The notes: generated by a model not told the origin, from the letters alone. A stretch of 64,000 nt of DNA from Desulfuromonas acetoxidans DSM 684 (GCF_000167355.1 NZ_AAEW02000007.1:62001-126000); one strand, 5' to 3'; positions 1 to 10,252 are shown, counted from the first letter of the stretch. A program made the numbers and translations.

Positions 1-65
1 ATACACACGATCTGTGATTGAAAACGGAAAATAAAAATTAACAAGGACACATAAAGGGTGCAAAA

Positions 66-458
66 ATGTTTATAAGATTACTCATTTTATTTATAGTTAT
101 TCCAATTGTTGAAATTTACGTATTGCTGCAAGCTGGCGAAATCATCGGGCTTGGGCCAACTGTCGCTCTGGTTTTACTCACAGGAGTGGCGGGAGCCTAC
201 CTAGCACGAACACAGGGAAGTGAAACCGTGAGAAAAATTCAACTGGCGTTAGAACGCGGTGAAATGCCGACCGAGGAATTGTTGGATGGTGCCATGATTC
301 TTGCAGGTGGATTGACCCTGCTCACACCCGGATTTTGTACGGATCTGGCAGGTTTTTGTCTTCTGGTTCCGGTTACGCGCAACATGATCAAACAATGGGT
401 GAGACACTGGCTGGAAAAAATGTCTTCACAGGGAAATATTCGTATCTACCGGGGGTAA
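66..458 (+). CDS. fxsA: FxsA family membrane protein
   Basis: A 130-residue inner-membrane protein of the FxsA/YtzA family, named for suppression of F-plasmid exclusion of phage T7 in E. coli; its cellular biochemistry is not well defined. The N-terminus is a hydrophobic segment (residues 2-24, with VEIYVLLQ), followed by a glycine-rich second segment (residues 28-46, LLTGVAGAYLAR) and a third around residues 76-105 containing the family-typical GGLTLLTPGFCTD stretch. Length fits the family, although the usual long hydrophilic tail is short here. The ATG at 66 has an AAGGGTG ribosome-binding site 5 bases upstream. It is divergent from nothing nearby and convergent with the methyltransferase at 519. 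Family call is secure; function is not. Confidence 0.88.
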   Translation: MFIRLLILFIVIPIVEIYVLLQAGEIIGLGPTVALVLLTGVAGAYLARTQGSETVRKIQLALERGEMPTEELLDGAMILAGGLTLLTPGFCTDLAGFCLLVPVTRNMIKQWVRHWLEKMSSQGNIRIYRG

Positions 459-518
459 TGCCAGCGTCTGTTTCGGTGGCCCCGTGACAGAACCACCACG
501 AGCAGACAGCGAACACCG

Positions 519-1154
519 TTACGATGTCCGCAGACGACCACTCACCAGAAACACCGTAAAGGTCTCCTCCTTGCCCTCACGCTGCTTAACAATGGTATGC
601 ACTGTATCGGCCCGAACATCACACAGACCTTGATCCTTCAGATAGTTGACCAGCCAGTGTCTGTCAATCCCGTGATGAAACACGCCGGTCGGATCATCGT
701 GAAAAGTCCCCTCTTCCACATCGAGATCAGCCAAGGCCACATACCCCCCAGGAGCCAGATGCTGTATCATCGACCTGACCAGTGCCGCAACATCGGGAAC
801 ATGGTGCATCACCATTGAACTGTAAATCACATCAAACATCTGCTCAATGTTGTCAGGGAAATGATCATGGCTCAATTGCGTTTCGATTTTCTGGTCAACC
901 CCTTGCTCACGCGCTTTTTCAAGAGTGACTTCCAGCATCTTCTCCGCGCTGTCCACTGCGAGGACGTGCTTGAGTGAGTCAACCAGATTAAAGGTCACCA
1001 GTCCCGTACCACAGCCAAAATCAAGGGCAGTCATGGTCTCGTTCAGCGGGACAGCCTGTCGAATCCCCTCAGCAACACCAATGGCCAACTGCACCCGGCG
1101 CGGTTTGTCATCCCACTGAATTGCAACACGATTAAAATCTTTTTTCTCTGCCAT
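519..1154 (-). CDS. Class I SAM-dependent methyltransferase
   Basis: A 211-residue soluble methyltransferase. Residues about 40-60 carry motif I (ALDFGCGTGLVTF), followed by the acidic motif II (LAVDSAEKML), and motif IV/post-I region with YSSMVMHHVPD near residue 115, the pattern of Methyltransf_11/25 enzymes. The substrate cannot be told from sequence; small-molecule (arsenite-, quinone- or lipid-type) methylation is as likely as macromolecule methylation. The ATG at 1154 follows AGGAGTG with a 5-base spacer. It lies 4 bases after the stop of the AddA-like gene, so it is probably the last gene of that transcript. Confidence 0.85.
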   Translation of the reverse strand: MAEKKDFNRVAIQWDDKPRRVQLAIGVAEGIRQAVPLNETMTALDFGCGTGLVTFNLVDSLKHVLAVDSAEKMLEVTLEKAREQGVDQKIETQLSHDHFPDNIEQMFDVIYSSMVMHHVPDVAALVRSMIQHLAPGGYVALADLDVEEGTFHDDPTGVFHHGIDRHWLVNYLKDQGLCDVRADTVHTIVKQREGKEETFTVFLVSGRLRTS

Positions 1155-1158
1155 CTTT

Positions 1159-4100
1159 TCACTCCTGAAAATTCAGTTCATACCAGCCATCGCAGGCTGG
1201 AAAATACAAGGCACAACGACAGCGGTGCTCCGGATCAAGACGCCCGAGCAATTGAGCATAACGGTGAAGCTGATCCGCATATATTTCCGCCTGCTGTTGA
1301 TAGAACTCCTCCATGGACAAGCGACCGGGAACCGATGTTTTGTAATCAATAATCCAACGCTCTGTTTCGTGAATAAAGGTGCGGTCTATAACCACATTGA
1401 CGAATTGGCCATCAAGCTCTCCACTCAGGGCATACTCATTACGCCCCTGTGGATGGGGAGCAAGAATCCAGCGCCCCCGATCACTGGACAGCATCGTATC
1501 AATCAGCTGATTGATGCGGCCGACCATCGGCTCTATATGGTGTTCAGCAAGACCGAGCAGACGAACTTGTCGACCAATCAAAGCAGAGCGCTGTTCGACC
1601 TGATGATAGTTTTCAATCGCCTGCGGATCCAGGGCAAAACGCTCAAACCAGTGGTGCACTAGCGTCCCGACATGGCTGGCAATCGTGCCGGATCTCCACG
1701 GCGTCACCCCATCGGCCTCAGCCCTTTTCGGCTGAACTGCGTACAGAGGTTCGGCACGCCGAAGCAACGGTGGCCCGTAGCGCCTGGCATCCTGTTCACT
1801 ATCGCCCTGCAGGGTCTGCGAGTCATCAGGCACGAAGTGATGACCAATAGCCGGCCACAGGGTTGCCAACAAAGAACCTGACGCCGGTTGCGCCTGTCCG
1901 TCACGAGCGAGAGCAGCTTGACCAAACAGATGCAGCGTTCGGCGCGCCCGAGTCAGCGCCACATAGAGCAGACGAGCAACTTCATAGTCTTCTTTACGTT
2001 GCTCCAACTGACCAAGAAGTCCATAAATCGGATCCGCGACATCACCAGGAGCCGTAATCGGTGCCATTAACAGGCCATGTGTCGGATGTTCCAGCCAACG
2101 CATCAACGGATGATCACTACGACGCGGTTTACGCCCCAGACTCGGCAGAACGACATGATCAAATTCCAAGCCTTTGGCCTTGTGAATCGTCATCACCTGC
2201 ACCGCAGACTCACCGGACACAACCGGTGTAGCAAACAACTGCTGAAGAGACTCATCAAGCTGTTCAATCGCCAACAGATCGCCACCGTAATCGAGCCGAT
2301 CAAGCAAAGCCCAGAAAGGCTCGACATCATGAACAGCCTGTCCCCCATAGTAGCAGGGGCCATCAAGATCCCGCCAACACGATTCAACCAGTTGCCGTAA
2401 AGGCACACGACCTCGGCGGCGACGGTACTCGACAACAATGGCAATAACGGCAGCCACCCGCTGCTGCGAAGCAGGCGGTAACGCACTGAGCACAGCTTCC
2501 GTCGTCGCCAATTGCGCCACGGTGGTTGTTTTGGATGGCGCAAAGTGGATCAACTCATCAAGAGTTAGACCACACCAGGGTGCGCGCAATACCGTGAGCC
2601 AACTGAGATCATCACCACCATGCAGCAAGGCCTTGGTCAAGGCCGTTAAATCGGAAACCACCGGGCATTGAGTCAGAACATCGATATCCTGAGCCATGTA
2701 GCCGATCGCGTGTTTTTGCAGGTGTGGCAGGATGCTTTTCAGATGAGTGCGCGACCGAACCAGCACGGCAATACTCTCGGCGGGATGACGGTCACGCAAT
2801 ACCTTGATCAGCTCCACCACCTCAGCCGCTTCCTCATCAGGATTATTGTGATAGTCGGGATAAACGGAGACAGCCTCCCCCATTCCCCGATTCAGAACCG
2901 GCTGTGCCGGGAAATAACATACCGCTCCCCGTCCGGCATCCTCCTGGGCGGGAAAAATATCCGGAAACCAGCCATTGATCGCATCAACAATCCCCTGCTG
3001 ACTACGGAAGTTGGCACTGAGCTGAAGCGATTGCAAGGAAACGGGACCAATGCCTTGCTGCCCGGCCTGAAGAAACAGTCCAACCTCAGCTTCACGAAAG
3101 CGATAGATGGATTGCATGGGATCACCGACCACAAACAGCGTACGACCATCATCGGGCTGCCAGCCGCTGACCAGAGTGGACAGCAGGTCAAATTGCAACC
3201 ACGAGGTATCCTGAAACTCATCGACCAAAATATGGTCAATCTGGCGATCAAGAGCCAATAACTGTTCCGTGGGCTGGCCACTGTCTACCAAAGCCTGGCG
3301 GGCCTTGAGAGCAACCTCTGTAAAATCGACTTCGGCACAGTGACGAAACACCCACCATAGCTGAGCCACCAAAGCAGGCAGGACATCCAACAAAGCGTCC
3401 AACGTCTGCCACTGTTGGTCCGAATAGCCACCACTCGGCAAAGACACCACCTGAGCCAGGGCTTGACAATCTTCGTCTGACACACGCTTGAGAAGCTCCA
3501 GCATGCGCTGTTTCATTGACGCAAAAGGGTCTTTTTTCCCAGCTGGGAAGCCAATATTTTTGTTGCAGGCCTTGCGCCATTGCCCTTCAGAGGTCAGTAG
3601 CAATTCAGCCAGGCCGCGCCACACCGGCAAAGCCTCCAGATCCGCCTCGGGAAAACACTCAGCCTGCAGCAGATGAGAGATCGGGCGCTGCTCATCTGCC
3701 AATTGCTCTGCAGCGAAGCGCCCCAAAGCCATGACTTCATCACGACAGGCCAATGGGACAGCCCGTGCCGCTTCAGCAAGGTGCTCCGCCAACACAGCTT
3801 CAAGAGCCTGCTGCAGCTCGTCACGCGGGCGCACCTGATCACCGAACAGATGGCGCAACCATTGATCGCGGCGTTCAAGCAACTGAACCAGCAACTCTTC
3901 AAGCCGATCGGAACGATTATCCAGATGATATTGCAACTGACGAAGTCCGCGGTTCAGCTTATCCGTCGTCCGTGAAGCAGCAAGCAATTGACGGACAGCT
4001 TGGCGGTAGAGCTGGCGCGGCTGGTCACTGATAGCCGGCAGACCACCGAGACGGCTGAGCCACGGCATGCGGGCAACCAGACTGGCGTTAAAGCTGTCAA

Positions 4101-4464
4101 TGGTCTGAATCTGCAGCTGTTGCGGGTGATCAAACAGGTTCCATGCCAGGGTCTCATTGCGCTGCAACACGGCAGTGGCCAAGCGATATGTTGTGCGTTG
4201 ATGCTCGCCGGCCTGATCGGGCAACGGCTGCTGAGCAGCCAGCAACGCATCGAGCACCCGCTGACGCATTTCTGCGGCGGCTTTGCGGGTAAAGGTGATG
4301 GCCAGAATGGCGTCGGGGCGCGGCACCGTCGCCAGCAGTGCCAGAAAACGCTGGATCAACAATTCAGTTTTACCGGAACCGGCCGGAGCACGTACCAGAC
4401 AGGAGCGGGTTGGGTCAACGGCCAGACGTCGTGCCGGAGCATCAACAAGATCAATGGTGCTCAT
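1159..4464 (-). CDS. AddA-like UvrD/RecB helicase-nuclease
   Basis: An 1101-residue superfamily 1A helicase with a C-terminal RecB-type nuclease, expected to process double-strand DNA ends for recombination together with the AddB-like product encoded just upstream. Visible motifs in order: Walker A APAGSGKTE (about residues 26-34), Walker B ILVDEFQDTSWLQF (about 410), motif III VGDPMQSIYRFREAE, motif IV SANFRSQQ, motif V TIHKAKGLEFDHVVLP, motif VI LLYVALTRARRTL, and the nuclease motif WIIDYKTS near residue 1040. The start overlaps the upstream stop in an ATGA arrangement and has GGAGG 7 bases before the ATG, so translation is probably coupled. It belongs to the proteobacterial AddA-like group rather than to classic RecB; no RecC or RecD homologue is nearby. 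Confidence 0.93.
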   Translation of the reverse strand: MSTIDLVDAPARRLAVDPTRSCLVRAPAGSGKTELLIQRFLALLATVPRPDAILAITFTRKAAAEMRQRVLDALLAAQQPLPDQAGEHQRTTYRLATAVLQRNETLAWNLFDHPQQLQIQTIDSFNASLVARMPWLSRLGGLPAISDQPRQLYRQAVRQLLAASRTTDKLNRGLRQLQYHLDNRSDRLEELLVQLLERRDQWLRHLFGDQVRPRDELQQALEAVLAEHLAEAARAVPLACRDEVMALGRFAAEQLADEQRPISHLLQAECFPEADLEALPVWRGLAELLLTSEGQWRKACNKNIGFPAGKKDPFASMKQRMLELLKRVSDEDCQALAQVVSLPSGGYSDQQWQTLDALLDVLPALVAQLWWVFRHCAEVDFTEVALKARQALVDSGQPTEQLLALDRQIDHILVDEFQDTSWLQFDLLSTLVSGWQPDDGRTLFVVGDPMQSIYRFREAEVGLFLQAGQQGIGPVSLQSLQLSANFRSQQGIVDAINGWFPDIFPAQEDAGRGAVCYFPAQPVLNRGMGEAVSVYPDYHNNPDEEAAEVVELIKVLRDRHPAESIAVLVRSRTHLKSILPHLQKHAIGYMAQDIDVLTQCPVVSDLTALTKALLHGGDDLSWLTVLRAPWCGLTLDELIHFAPSKTTTVAQLATTEAVLSALPPASQQRVAAVIAIVVEYRRRRGRVPLRQLVESCWRDLDGPCYYGGQAVHDVEPFWALLDRLDYGGDLLAIEQLDESLQQLFATPVVSGESAVQVMTIHKAKGLEFDHVVLPSLGRKPRRSDHPLMRWLEHPTHGLLMAPITAPGDVADPIYGLLGQLEQRKEDYEVARLLYVALTRARRTLHLFGQAALARDGQAQPASGSLLATLWPAIGHHFVPDDSQTLQGDSEQDARRYGPPLLRRAEPLYAVQPKRAEADGVTPWRSGTIASHVGTLVHHWFERFALDPQAIENYHQVEQRSALIGRQVRLLGLAEHHIEPMVGRINQLIDTMLSSDRGRWILAPHPQGRNEYALSGELDGQFVNVVIDRTFIHETERWIIDYKTSVPGRLSMEEFYQQQAEIYADQLHRYAQLLGRLDPEHRCRCALYFPACDGWYELNFQE

Positions 4465-7106
4465 GCCTTATCCTCCCCGTGTTGCTCTTCTACGCATTGC
4501 AGATCAATTCGACACAGCCCTTTCAGATCGCAAAACTGACACACCTTAGCATGAATCGGAGTCACGGTCGCATCACCATCAACAACAGCCTGCGCCGTAC
4601 ATTGCGCGTGCTGACGCCAGTGGTCAATCAGTTCAGTCCAGTTGGCGATACCCTCCTTAACACCACGACTGCGTTCAACACTGCGAACCCCGGGCAGAAC
4701 CTCATCTTCAGCGGAAACCCCTTTAAACGCACACCGACCGTGACGCACCTGGGCAAAACTGATGGCGGCCACATCGCCCTGCACTCCATGCAGAGCATAG
4801 ACCGGCAATTGAGGTTCAAGAAGCACCTCGCCAACCAGATCGCCAACACTGATCTGGCCGGTCTTATAATCGAGAACAATCATCCGCCCATCTGCAGTCA
4901 TATCAATGCGATCAGGAATCGTATTCAAGCGTAACGGCCCAACCTGAAGCTGCTGACGCTCTTCTACACTTTGTACGTTGAAAGGCTCACGCTGGCGTTC
5001 CACATCAAGCCATTCCAGCACCAACGACTCCAGCCGTTGCTTTTCAACAGCGAGCAATGCCCGTTCGTGCCCGGCAAAGCGGGTCCCATCAAGAACGGCC
5101 ACAACCTGCTCGGCAATTAATTCACGTAGTGCTGTGTCATCATAGTCCAGCAATCCGGCATGACTGCCGAGACACTGCCACACTTGCTGGAGAACCCGGT
5201 GCAACAGATCACCACGACGACGGCTGGTCAATCCGGGCTGAGGCACATCCAGAGCACGCACACCGACACGGTAATGGATAAAGGCCTTAAACGGACACTG
5301 GGCCTGCTCTTTGAGCAGACCGGTCCCGCCGCTCAACGGCTCCTCCAACTGAGCAGAGGACAACGAAGGCGCACGGCAGTCATCAATGGCTTCCAAAGAC
5401 ACTCCATTCCAATCCACACCATCCGTCTCCTGACACTGCTGCCAGGGAAGTTGAGACAAATAAGGGCTGCATCGACACGGGCGTTCTTCCTTATTCTGCG
5501 CATAACTGATTACCATCTGTTGCGCCGCATGCTGCAGACGCTCCAACAATAAACGTGCGTAGTCTGCTTCATGAAAAAGATCACTGTGAGGCATTTGAGA
5601 CTGCTTCTGAAGGGCTACCGGCAGAAATGGATTAAACGACAAACCGCCGGGAAACACCTGCTCACCGGCACCGCACAACCACAACGCATCAAAGGTTAAA
5701 CCCGCCGTTTCCAGCAGGCCAATAATCTGCAGGCGATGGTCTTGGGCTTTGGGCTGAAACAGAATTTCACGAGAAAGACGACAAACCCATGACACCAATT
5801 GACCTGGTGTCATGGTTGCGCTAACCACGCCAAGACGCGCCACAGGAGTGAGAACCTTGTCCTGCCAGGCAGCAAACACCTGATAACCACGACTGTCCAG
5901 AGAAGCGTCCCCCGGCCAACCGATCTGTTGCAAAAACGAGTTTAAATGCTCAACCCAGTCAGCCGGTGCAATTTTGTCGTGCTCTCCCTGCCAGCGTTGC
6001 AACTGTTCAACGAGGTGCAGCATACCCCGAGGAGCCTGCGGTTGGTGGCGCAAACGATAAAGCAAATCAGACACCGACAGACGCAGGACGTTATCCGCAC
6101 GCAACTGACGTTCAAACAGTGCACGCTGTTGCCATTCATCAATGCCACCGGCAAACCACGGGCATCGCAACAAATAACTGAGCTGGTCAAAGTCCAACGA
6201 ATCCTGTAACTGCAGCAGAGTCAATGCGGCAGCGACCATACCCTGATCCGCCAGCGGATAACCGAGCGACATATTGAACGTGTCCATCGGGACACGATCC
6301 GGATAGGCGGAACGAGACAACTCACGGGAAAAAATTGTTTGTACCTCGCCCTGAAGACGCTCCAACTCCGGCACAACAACTGCGACAATACCAACCTGCT
6401 GTTCCAGACACTGGCGTGCCCATCGTGCTGCAGCCAGTAACTCCTCGGATTCGTCAGCCGCAGCGACCGCATCAAATGCAACCGGGTTAACGCGAGCGGC
6501 AGCAAGATTTTCAATCGTGCAACCGGCGCTGTTAAGCGTCTGCTGTATCCGATGCAGCAACGGTGTCAGATCATCAAAACCCAGCCATATCTGGCCGCTA
6601 TCGACAATGAGTCGTCCGTCGCTGACGGCTTGTTCAATCATCTCAGGCAGGCGGGTGCGGTCCAGCCATTGTTGCTCACGGCAACGGGCTTCATAACACT
6701 GCCTCCAGCGTAAAAAAGCCTCCTGCTCAACACCATCGGGAATATAACTGTCTACCAGATAATCGCAACATAAGGTGTCTGCCCGAACAGCTTGACGAAC
6801 CGTGGCCGGAACTTGAAGCAGATCAACACCACTGCGATGTAAATCCTCCTCAATCACCCGGTTCCACACTGCGACAACCTGAGACGACTCCAGCAACACC
6901 AGATCAGAGTCAAGCCGTGCAAATTCCCGTTCAAACCATTCATTGACAGGGAAGATCGCTGGCGTTTCCCAGACGGACAACTGCTGCAAGGCGCAATATC
7001 CGGCAAAATCTTCAGCGAGAGTACGCGCTAGGCGACGGTTAACAGTAATCACACAGTGACCCGCTTCAAGGTGCGACCAGATAGGATGTTCAGGGGGATA
7101 CAACAT
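4461..7106 (-). CDS. AddB-like PD-(D/E)XK nuclease with Fe-S site
   Basis: An 881-residue partner of the AddA-like protein, matching the proteobacterial AddB-like 'probable DNA repair protein' family of about 900 residues. The N-terminal part looks like an inactivated helicase without a good Walker A. The C-terminal nuclease has MIVLDYKTG near residue 745. Four cysteines typical of the AddB iron-sulphur nuclease are present: one at KEQAQCPFKAF before the nuclease core and three in CQFCDLKGLC near the C-terminus. The start is uncertain: a TTG at 7115 overlaps the upstream stop (TTGA) and an ATG lies at 7106; neither has a strong ribosome-binding site, so the ATG is used. Four-base overlap with the AddA-like gene supports a heterodimer. 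Confidence 0.88.
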   Translation of the reverse strand: MLYPPEHPIWSHLEAGHCVITVNRRLARTLAEDFAGYCALQQLSVWETPAIFPVNEWFEREFARLDSDLVLLESSQVVAVWNRVIEEDLHRSGVDLLQVPATVRQAVRADTLCCDYLVDSYIPDGVEQEAFLRWRQCYEARCREQQWLDRTRLPEMIEQAVSDGRLIVDSGQIWLGFDDLTPLLHRIQQTLNSAGCTIENLAAARVNPVAFDAVAAADESEELLAAARWARQCLEQQVGIVAVVVPELERLQGEVQTIFSRELSRSAYPDRVPMDTFNMSLGYPLADQGMVAAALTLLQLQDSLDFDQLSYLLRCPWFAGGIDEWQQRALFERQLRADNVLRLSVSDLLYRLRHQPQAPRGMLHLVEQLQRWQGEHDKIAPADWVEHLNSFLQQIGWPGDASLDSRGYQVFAAWQDKVLTPVARLGVVSATMTPGQLVSWVCRLSREILFQPKAQDHRLQIIGLLETAGLTFDALWLCGAGEQVFPGGLSFNPFLPVALQKQSQMPHSDLFHEADYARLLLERLQHAAQQMVISYAQNKEERPCRCSPYLSQLPWQQCQETDGVDWNGVSLEAIDDCRAPSLSSAQLEEPLSGGTGLLKEQAQCPFKAFIHYRVGVRALDVPQPGLTSRRRGDLLHRVLQQVWQCLGSHAGLLDYDDTALRELIAEQVVAVLDGTRFAGHERALLAVEKQRLESLVLEWLDVERQREPFNVQSVEERQQLQVGPLRLNTIPDRIDMTADGRMIVLDYKTGQISVGDLVGEVLLEPQLPVYALHGVQGDVAAISFAQVRHGRCAFKGVSAEDEVLPGVRSVERSRGVKEGIANWTELIDHWRQHAQCTAQAVVDGDATVTPIHAKVCQFCDLKGLCRIDLQCVEEQHGEDKA

Positions 7107-7111
7107 AGGGT

Positions 7112-8545
7112 TCAAGAGTCCGCAGGTTCATGCGGCGCATGAAAAGGAAAACAGATTCGGTACACCGCACCAGCCAACGAGTCACTGACATACAGGGCGC
7201 CATCCGGGCCAACAGCAACATCACGCGGTCGCCCCCAGACGTCACCATCAACGCTCCAGCCACTGACCAGATCAATGCCCCAGCCTCGGATGCGGCCAAC
7301 GTCCGTCAGAGGAATCGCCATAAGCCGAAACCCCTGATTCTGCTTGCCATGTTCAGAACCGTTCATCGCCACATAAAGCATGGAACGATAAAGCGGATCA
7401 GCCTTTAATCGATCACCAAAGACAATTCCTGCGGGAGTTGAATGTGACGGCAACGCCATCACAGAAGGTTCTGTGGCCTGACAAATCCCCAACGAACCCA
7501 GCTGCGCATCCGGTTTGCGATCGGCATAACAAAACGGCCAACCAAAATCCCCACCATCGCGCAACACGTTAAGCTCATCCGGGTGGACTTCAAAGCCAAT
7601 GGTTTCCGGACTGTCATCCGTGGCCCAGAGCGAGCCGCTCTGAGGATGAAAGGCCAACCCCAGGCATTCATGTAAACCGGAGGCAAAGGGATGGCTGCGG
7701 CCGTCACTGTCGAGACGAACGACCGAGGCATAGCGCCAGTCACGCCTCGGGTCTTCCATCTGCCCGGCAGCGACGGACACATACACATCCGAACTCGGCG
7801 AAACCGCCAACGTATGCCGCCAGGACTGACTGTCAACAGGCAGGTCGCGACAGAAAACCTCTGTGTTCTGACTCTCCCCATCAAGTGGGCTGACCCGCAT
7901 CACCTGATGGGCTGTGGCAACATAGAGGATATTGCCGTCAACAGCCAGACCGGAGGGACGATCAAGCCCGCGTGAGATCACCGTTGTTTCATCACTGACA
8001 CCATCACCATCATGATCACGCAAGCGGACAACTTTACCCACCCGCGACAAACTGACGTAAACATCTCCGGCCTGTGAAATTGCCAACCCCTGCGCCTCAA
8101 CCAGCCCCGCTGCATAGACTGAAATGGCCAGAGGACCCGCAACGACAAGCTCACGGTCGTCCTCAAACACACCGCGTTGTAACCGTTCGGCAACTTCAAG
8201 ATCCTGTTGGCGCACCGGCAGGAAGTGGCGTTTGAGCTGATGATACACCTGGTCGCGTTTGGCAACAGTATTAAAGGCGCGAAAGACATTCTGGTTTACC
8301 TCGGCTGGCCACAACGTCCCGACCAGAGTGTTTGCCGCTAAAACCGAAATCGGGATAGCCACAAACAGACCGCCCCGACCGCAGTTTTTCACCAGAAGGC
8401 CAAGACCGGCACCAATGACAAAGGTCGACATGAACCACAGCCAACTGGTCGAAAACGGCACCTCAAGATAGCGAACCGCCATGGAGATAAACACCCCGCC
8501 GCTCAACAGCAGGGTGAAAAATATGAACCGGATCAGATACCACAC
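7112..8545 (-). CDS. Membrane-anchored PQQ-type sugar dehydrogenase-like protein
   Basis: A 477-residue protein with two or three hydrophobic segments at the N-terminus (residues about 3-70) and a beta-propeller domain resembling glucose/sorbosone dehydrogenases (GSDH/PQQ family) from about residue 120 on. Propeller signatures include repeated DG.VSDE, GLAVDGN-type and AVSPSSDVYVSV blades, and GLAFHPQSGSLWATDDSPE and PRDVAVGPDGALYVSDS near the end. The active domain should face the periplasm. The likely start is GTG at 8545 with GGAGG 10 bases upstream; no ATG lies closer. Its end overlaps the possible TTG start of the AddB-like gene, an odd pairing with DNA repair. Cofactor and substrate are not predictable. 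Confidence 0.8.
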   Translation of the reverse strand: MWYLIRFIFFTLLLSGGVFISMAVRYLEVPFSTSWLWFMSTFVIGAGLGLLVKNCGRGGLFVAIPISVLAANTLVGTLWPAEVNQNVFRAFNTVAKRDQVYHQLKRHFLPVRQQDLEVAERLQRGVFEDDRELVVAGPLAISVYAAGLVEAQGLAISQAGDVYVSLSRVGKVVRLRDHDGDGVSDETTVISRGLDRPSGLAVDGNILYVATAHQVMRVSPLDGESQNTEVFCRDLPVDSQSWRHTLAVSPSSDVYVSVAAGQMEDPRRDWRYASVVRLDSDGRSHPFASGLHECLGLAFHPQSGSLWATDDSPETIGFEVHPDELNVLRDGGDFGWPFCYADRKPDAQLGSLGICQATEPSVMALPSHSTPAGIVFGDRLKADPLYRSMLYVAMNGSEHGKQNQGFRLMAIPLTDVGRIRGWGIDLVSGWSVDGDVWGRPRDVAVGPDGALYVSDSLAGAVYRICFPFHAPHEPADS

Positions 8546-8764
8546 AGACGCAGATCCTCCCTGTCCCAGGTAAGCACATACAACAAGACCACAACCCGTC
8601 CCAAACGCGTGTCCCGTTTGGTTCGTTGTTTGTATAAAAACTGAGTCATTTTTTCTGCTGTCAAGACGTGCCGCCGCAGGCCCGGCCTAAGCCGAGCCGA
8701 GAAGGCAGCGCGTCGATAGCGAGTAAAAGCCAGAATTGGACGATAGAACGAACCACACGGGACA

Positions 8765-9760
8765 CTAGTCACCTAGATGCTTCGACGCCATCAGATAGTT
8801 GACCACATAATCGCGAACAGCATCGGTTAATGCCGTCTGGCTTTGCTTAAAACCGGCCTGACGCAGCTTACTGACATCGGAACAGGTGTAATATTGATAC
8901 TTCTGCTTAAGATGTTCCGGCATCTCTATATAGTCAATTACCGGGTCACGCTCCAGAGCGGCAAAGATTGCCTCGGCCAGCTCGTTCCAGGTACTGGCTC
9001 CTGAACTGCCAATATTGTAGATCCCGTTGGCCTCAGGGTTGTCCAGGAAGAACAACGACATCTCCACCACGTCTTTGATGTAGACAAAATCGCGCTTCTG
9101 CTCGCCGTGTGCATATTCTGGACGATACGATTTAAACAAACCGATTTTTCCGGTTTCAAGAATTTGATGGTACGCCTTGATCACCAGCGAACTCATGTCG
9201 CCCTTGTGATATTCATTGGGGCCGAAAACATTGAAAAACTTCAAACCGACAATGCGATCAAGAATCCCTTCTCGCTTCGCCCACTGATCAAACATCTGCT
9301 TGGAGTAGCCATACATATTCAGAGGGCGCAAACTGTCCAGGGCATTTTCATCATCAGCAAAACCGTCTTCGCCGTCGCCATAGGTCGCGGCACTGGATGC
9401 ATAGATAAACCGGGCATTACTGCGCAAAGCAAGTCGCGCCATATGCTTGGTATATTCAAAGTTATTGTGAATCAGATAACGGGCATCCAGCTCCGTCGTC
9501 GCAGAGCAGGCTCCCATGTGCAAAACAGCCTCAATCCCCTGCTCTCCGAGATCAAAACGTTGATCCAGCTGGTCCGTCAAAACCAACTCAAGGAAATCAT
9601 CTTTTTCAATATAATCGCTGTAGCGCAATGGGATCAGGTTCTTCCATTTTTCACTGCAACCGAGTGAGTCGACAATGAGAATATCCTGTCGCCCCATCTG
9701 GTTGAGCTTCCACACCATGGCACTGCCGATAAAACCTGCTCCACCTGTTACAATAATCAC
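8765..9760 (-). CDS. hldD: ADP-L-glycero-D-manno-heptose 6-epimerase
   Basis: A 331-residue short-chain dehydrogenase-type epimerase that converts ADP-D-glycero- to ADP-L-glycero-D-manno-heptose for the lipopolysaccharide inner core, implying a Gram-negative envelope. The NADP-binding motif TGGAGFIGS is at residues 5-13, an AHMGACSATT-type region with Ser/Thr lies near residue 82, and the YGYSKQMFD active-site Tyr/Lys pair is near residue 150. Length is within a few percent of E. coli HldD. The start is GTG at 9760 with AAAGGA 8 bases upstream. It is separated from neighbours by 219 and 612 bases, so it is probably monocistronic. Confidence 0.95.
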   Translation of the reverse strand: MIIVTGGAGFIGSAMVWKLNQMGRQDILIVDSLGCSEKWKNLIPLRYSDYIEKDDFLELVLTDQLDQRFDLGEQGIEAVLHMGACSATTELDARYLIHNNFEYTKHMARLALRSNARFIYASSAATYGDGEDGFADDENALDSLRPLNMYGYSKQMFDQWAKREGILDRIVGLKFFNVFGPNEYHKGDMSSLVIKAYHQILETGKIGLFKSYRPEYAHGEQKRDFVYIKDVVEMSLFFLDNPEANGIYNIGSSGASTWNELAEAIFAALERDPVIDYIEMPEHLKQKYQYYTCSDVSKLRQAGFKQSQTALTDAVRDYVVNYLMASKHLGD

Positions 9761-10222
9761 GATGTTGTTCCTTTACTCAATTGAGAAGATAAAAAAGGCA
9801 CAGGATATTCCCCGCGCAATAGGTGCAAAACTCCGGCGGGCACTGGCGGTTTTCGCTTCCGCAACCACAACCGGTAACTCACAGAAAAGTTTAGCATTAT
9901 CAACGATTGCTGGCAAACAGTGAAGTCATGTTGGCCAGAAGCAACCTCCACCTAACTTGTAAAAAAATAACATTGTTTGTTTAAATAAAATAATTCGTCC
10001 CGGATACAATCACAAACAGTAAATCTGTTCAGGACACAATATTGTTTTTTGAGAACGCAAAAAACGTCCTGAGTTTTAATCTGAAACCACAGAATCGCCA
10101 GCAACTGATGACTTTCACTGATTCATTGCTACACTGAGAACGGCAATAGACAAGAATGGAATTTCGCCACAACAATGTTTTTTTACTCGGATTAAACAGA
10201 GTTTCATTTTTCCCCTTTGTCC
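9761..10222. other. Gene-free AT-rich region
   Basis: About 460 bases between hldD and the malic enzyme promoter. Base composition becomes strongly AT-rich from 9960 to 10060. Short frames on both strands lack ribosome-binding sites and coding character. No RNA structure of known type was recognised. Confidence 0.6.
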
Positions 10223-10252
10223 TTGACAGCATAGCGTAGACGGGATTATTGT
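10223..10252 (+). promoter_or_regulatory. Candidate sigma-70 promoter for maeB
   Basis: A perfect TTGACA at 10223-10228 is followed after 18 bases by TATTGT (four of six matches to TATAAT) at 10247-10252. It lies about 120 bases before the malic enzyme start. Seen by eye only. Confidence 0.45.

Noticed and set aside
8533-8772. A 79-codon minus-strand frame between hldD and the sugar-dehydrogenase-like gene
   Set aside because: No ribosome-binding site, Arg-rich low-quality translation, and it runs through hairpins; a 38-codon inner frame is no better.
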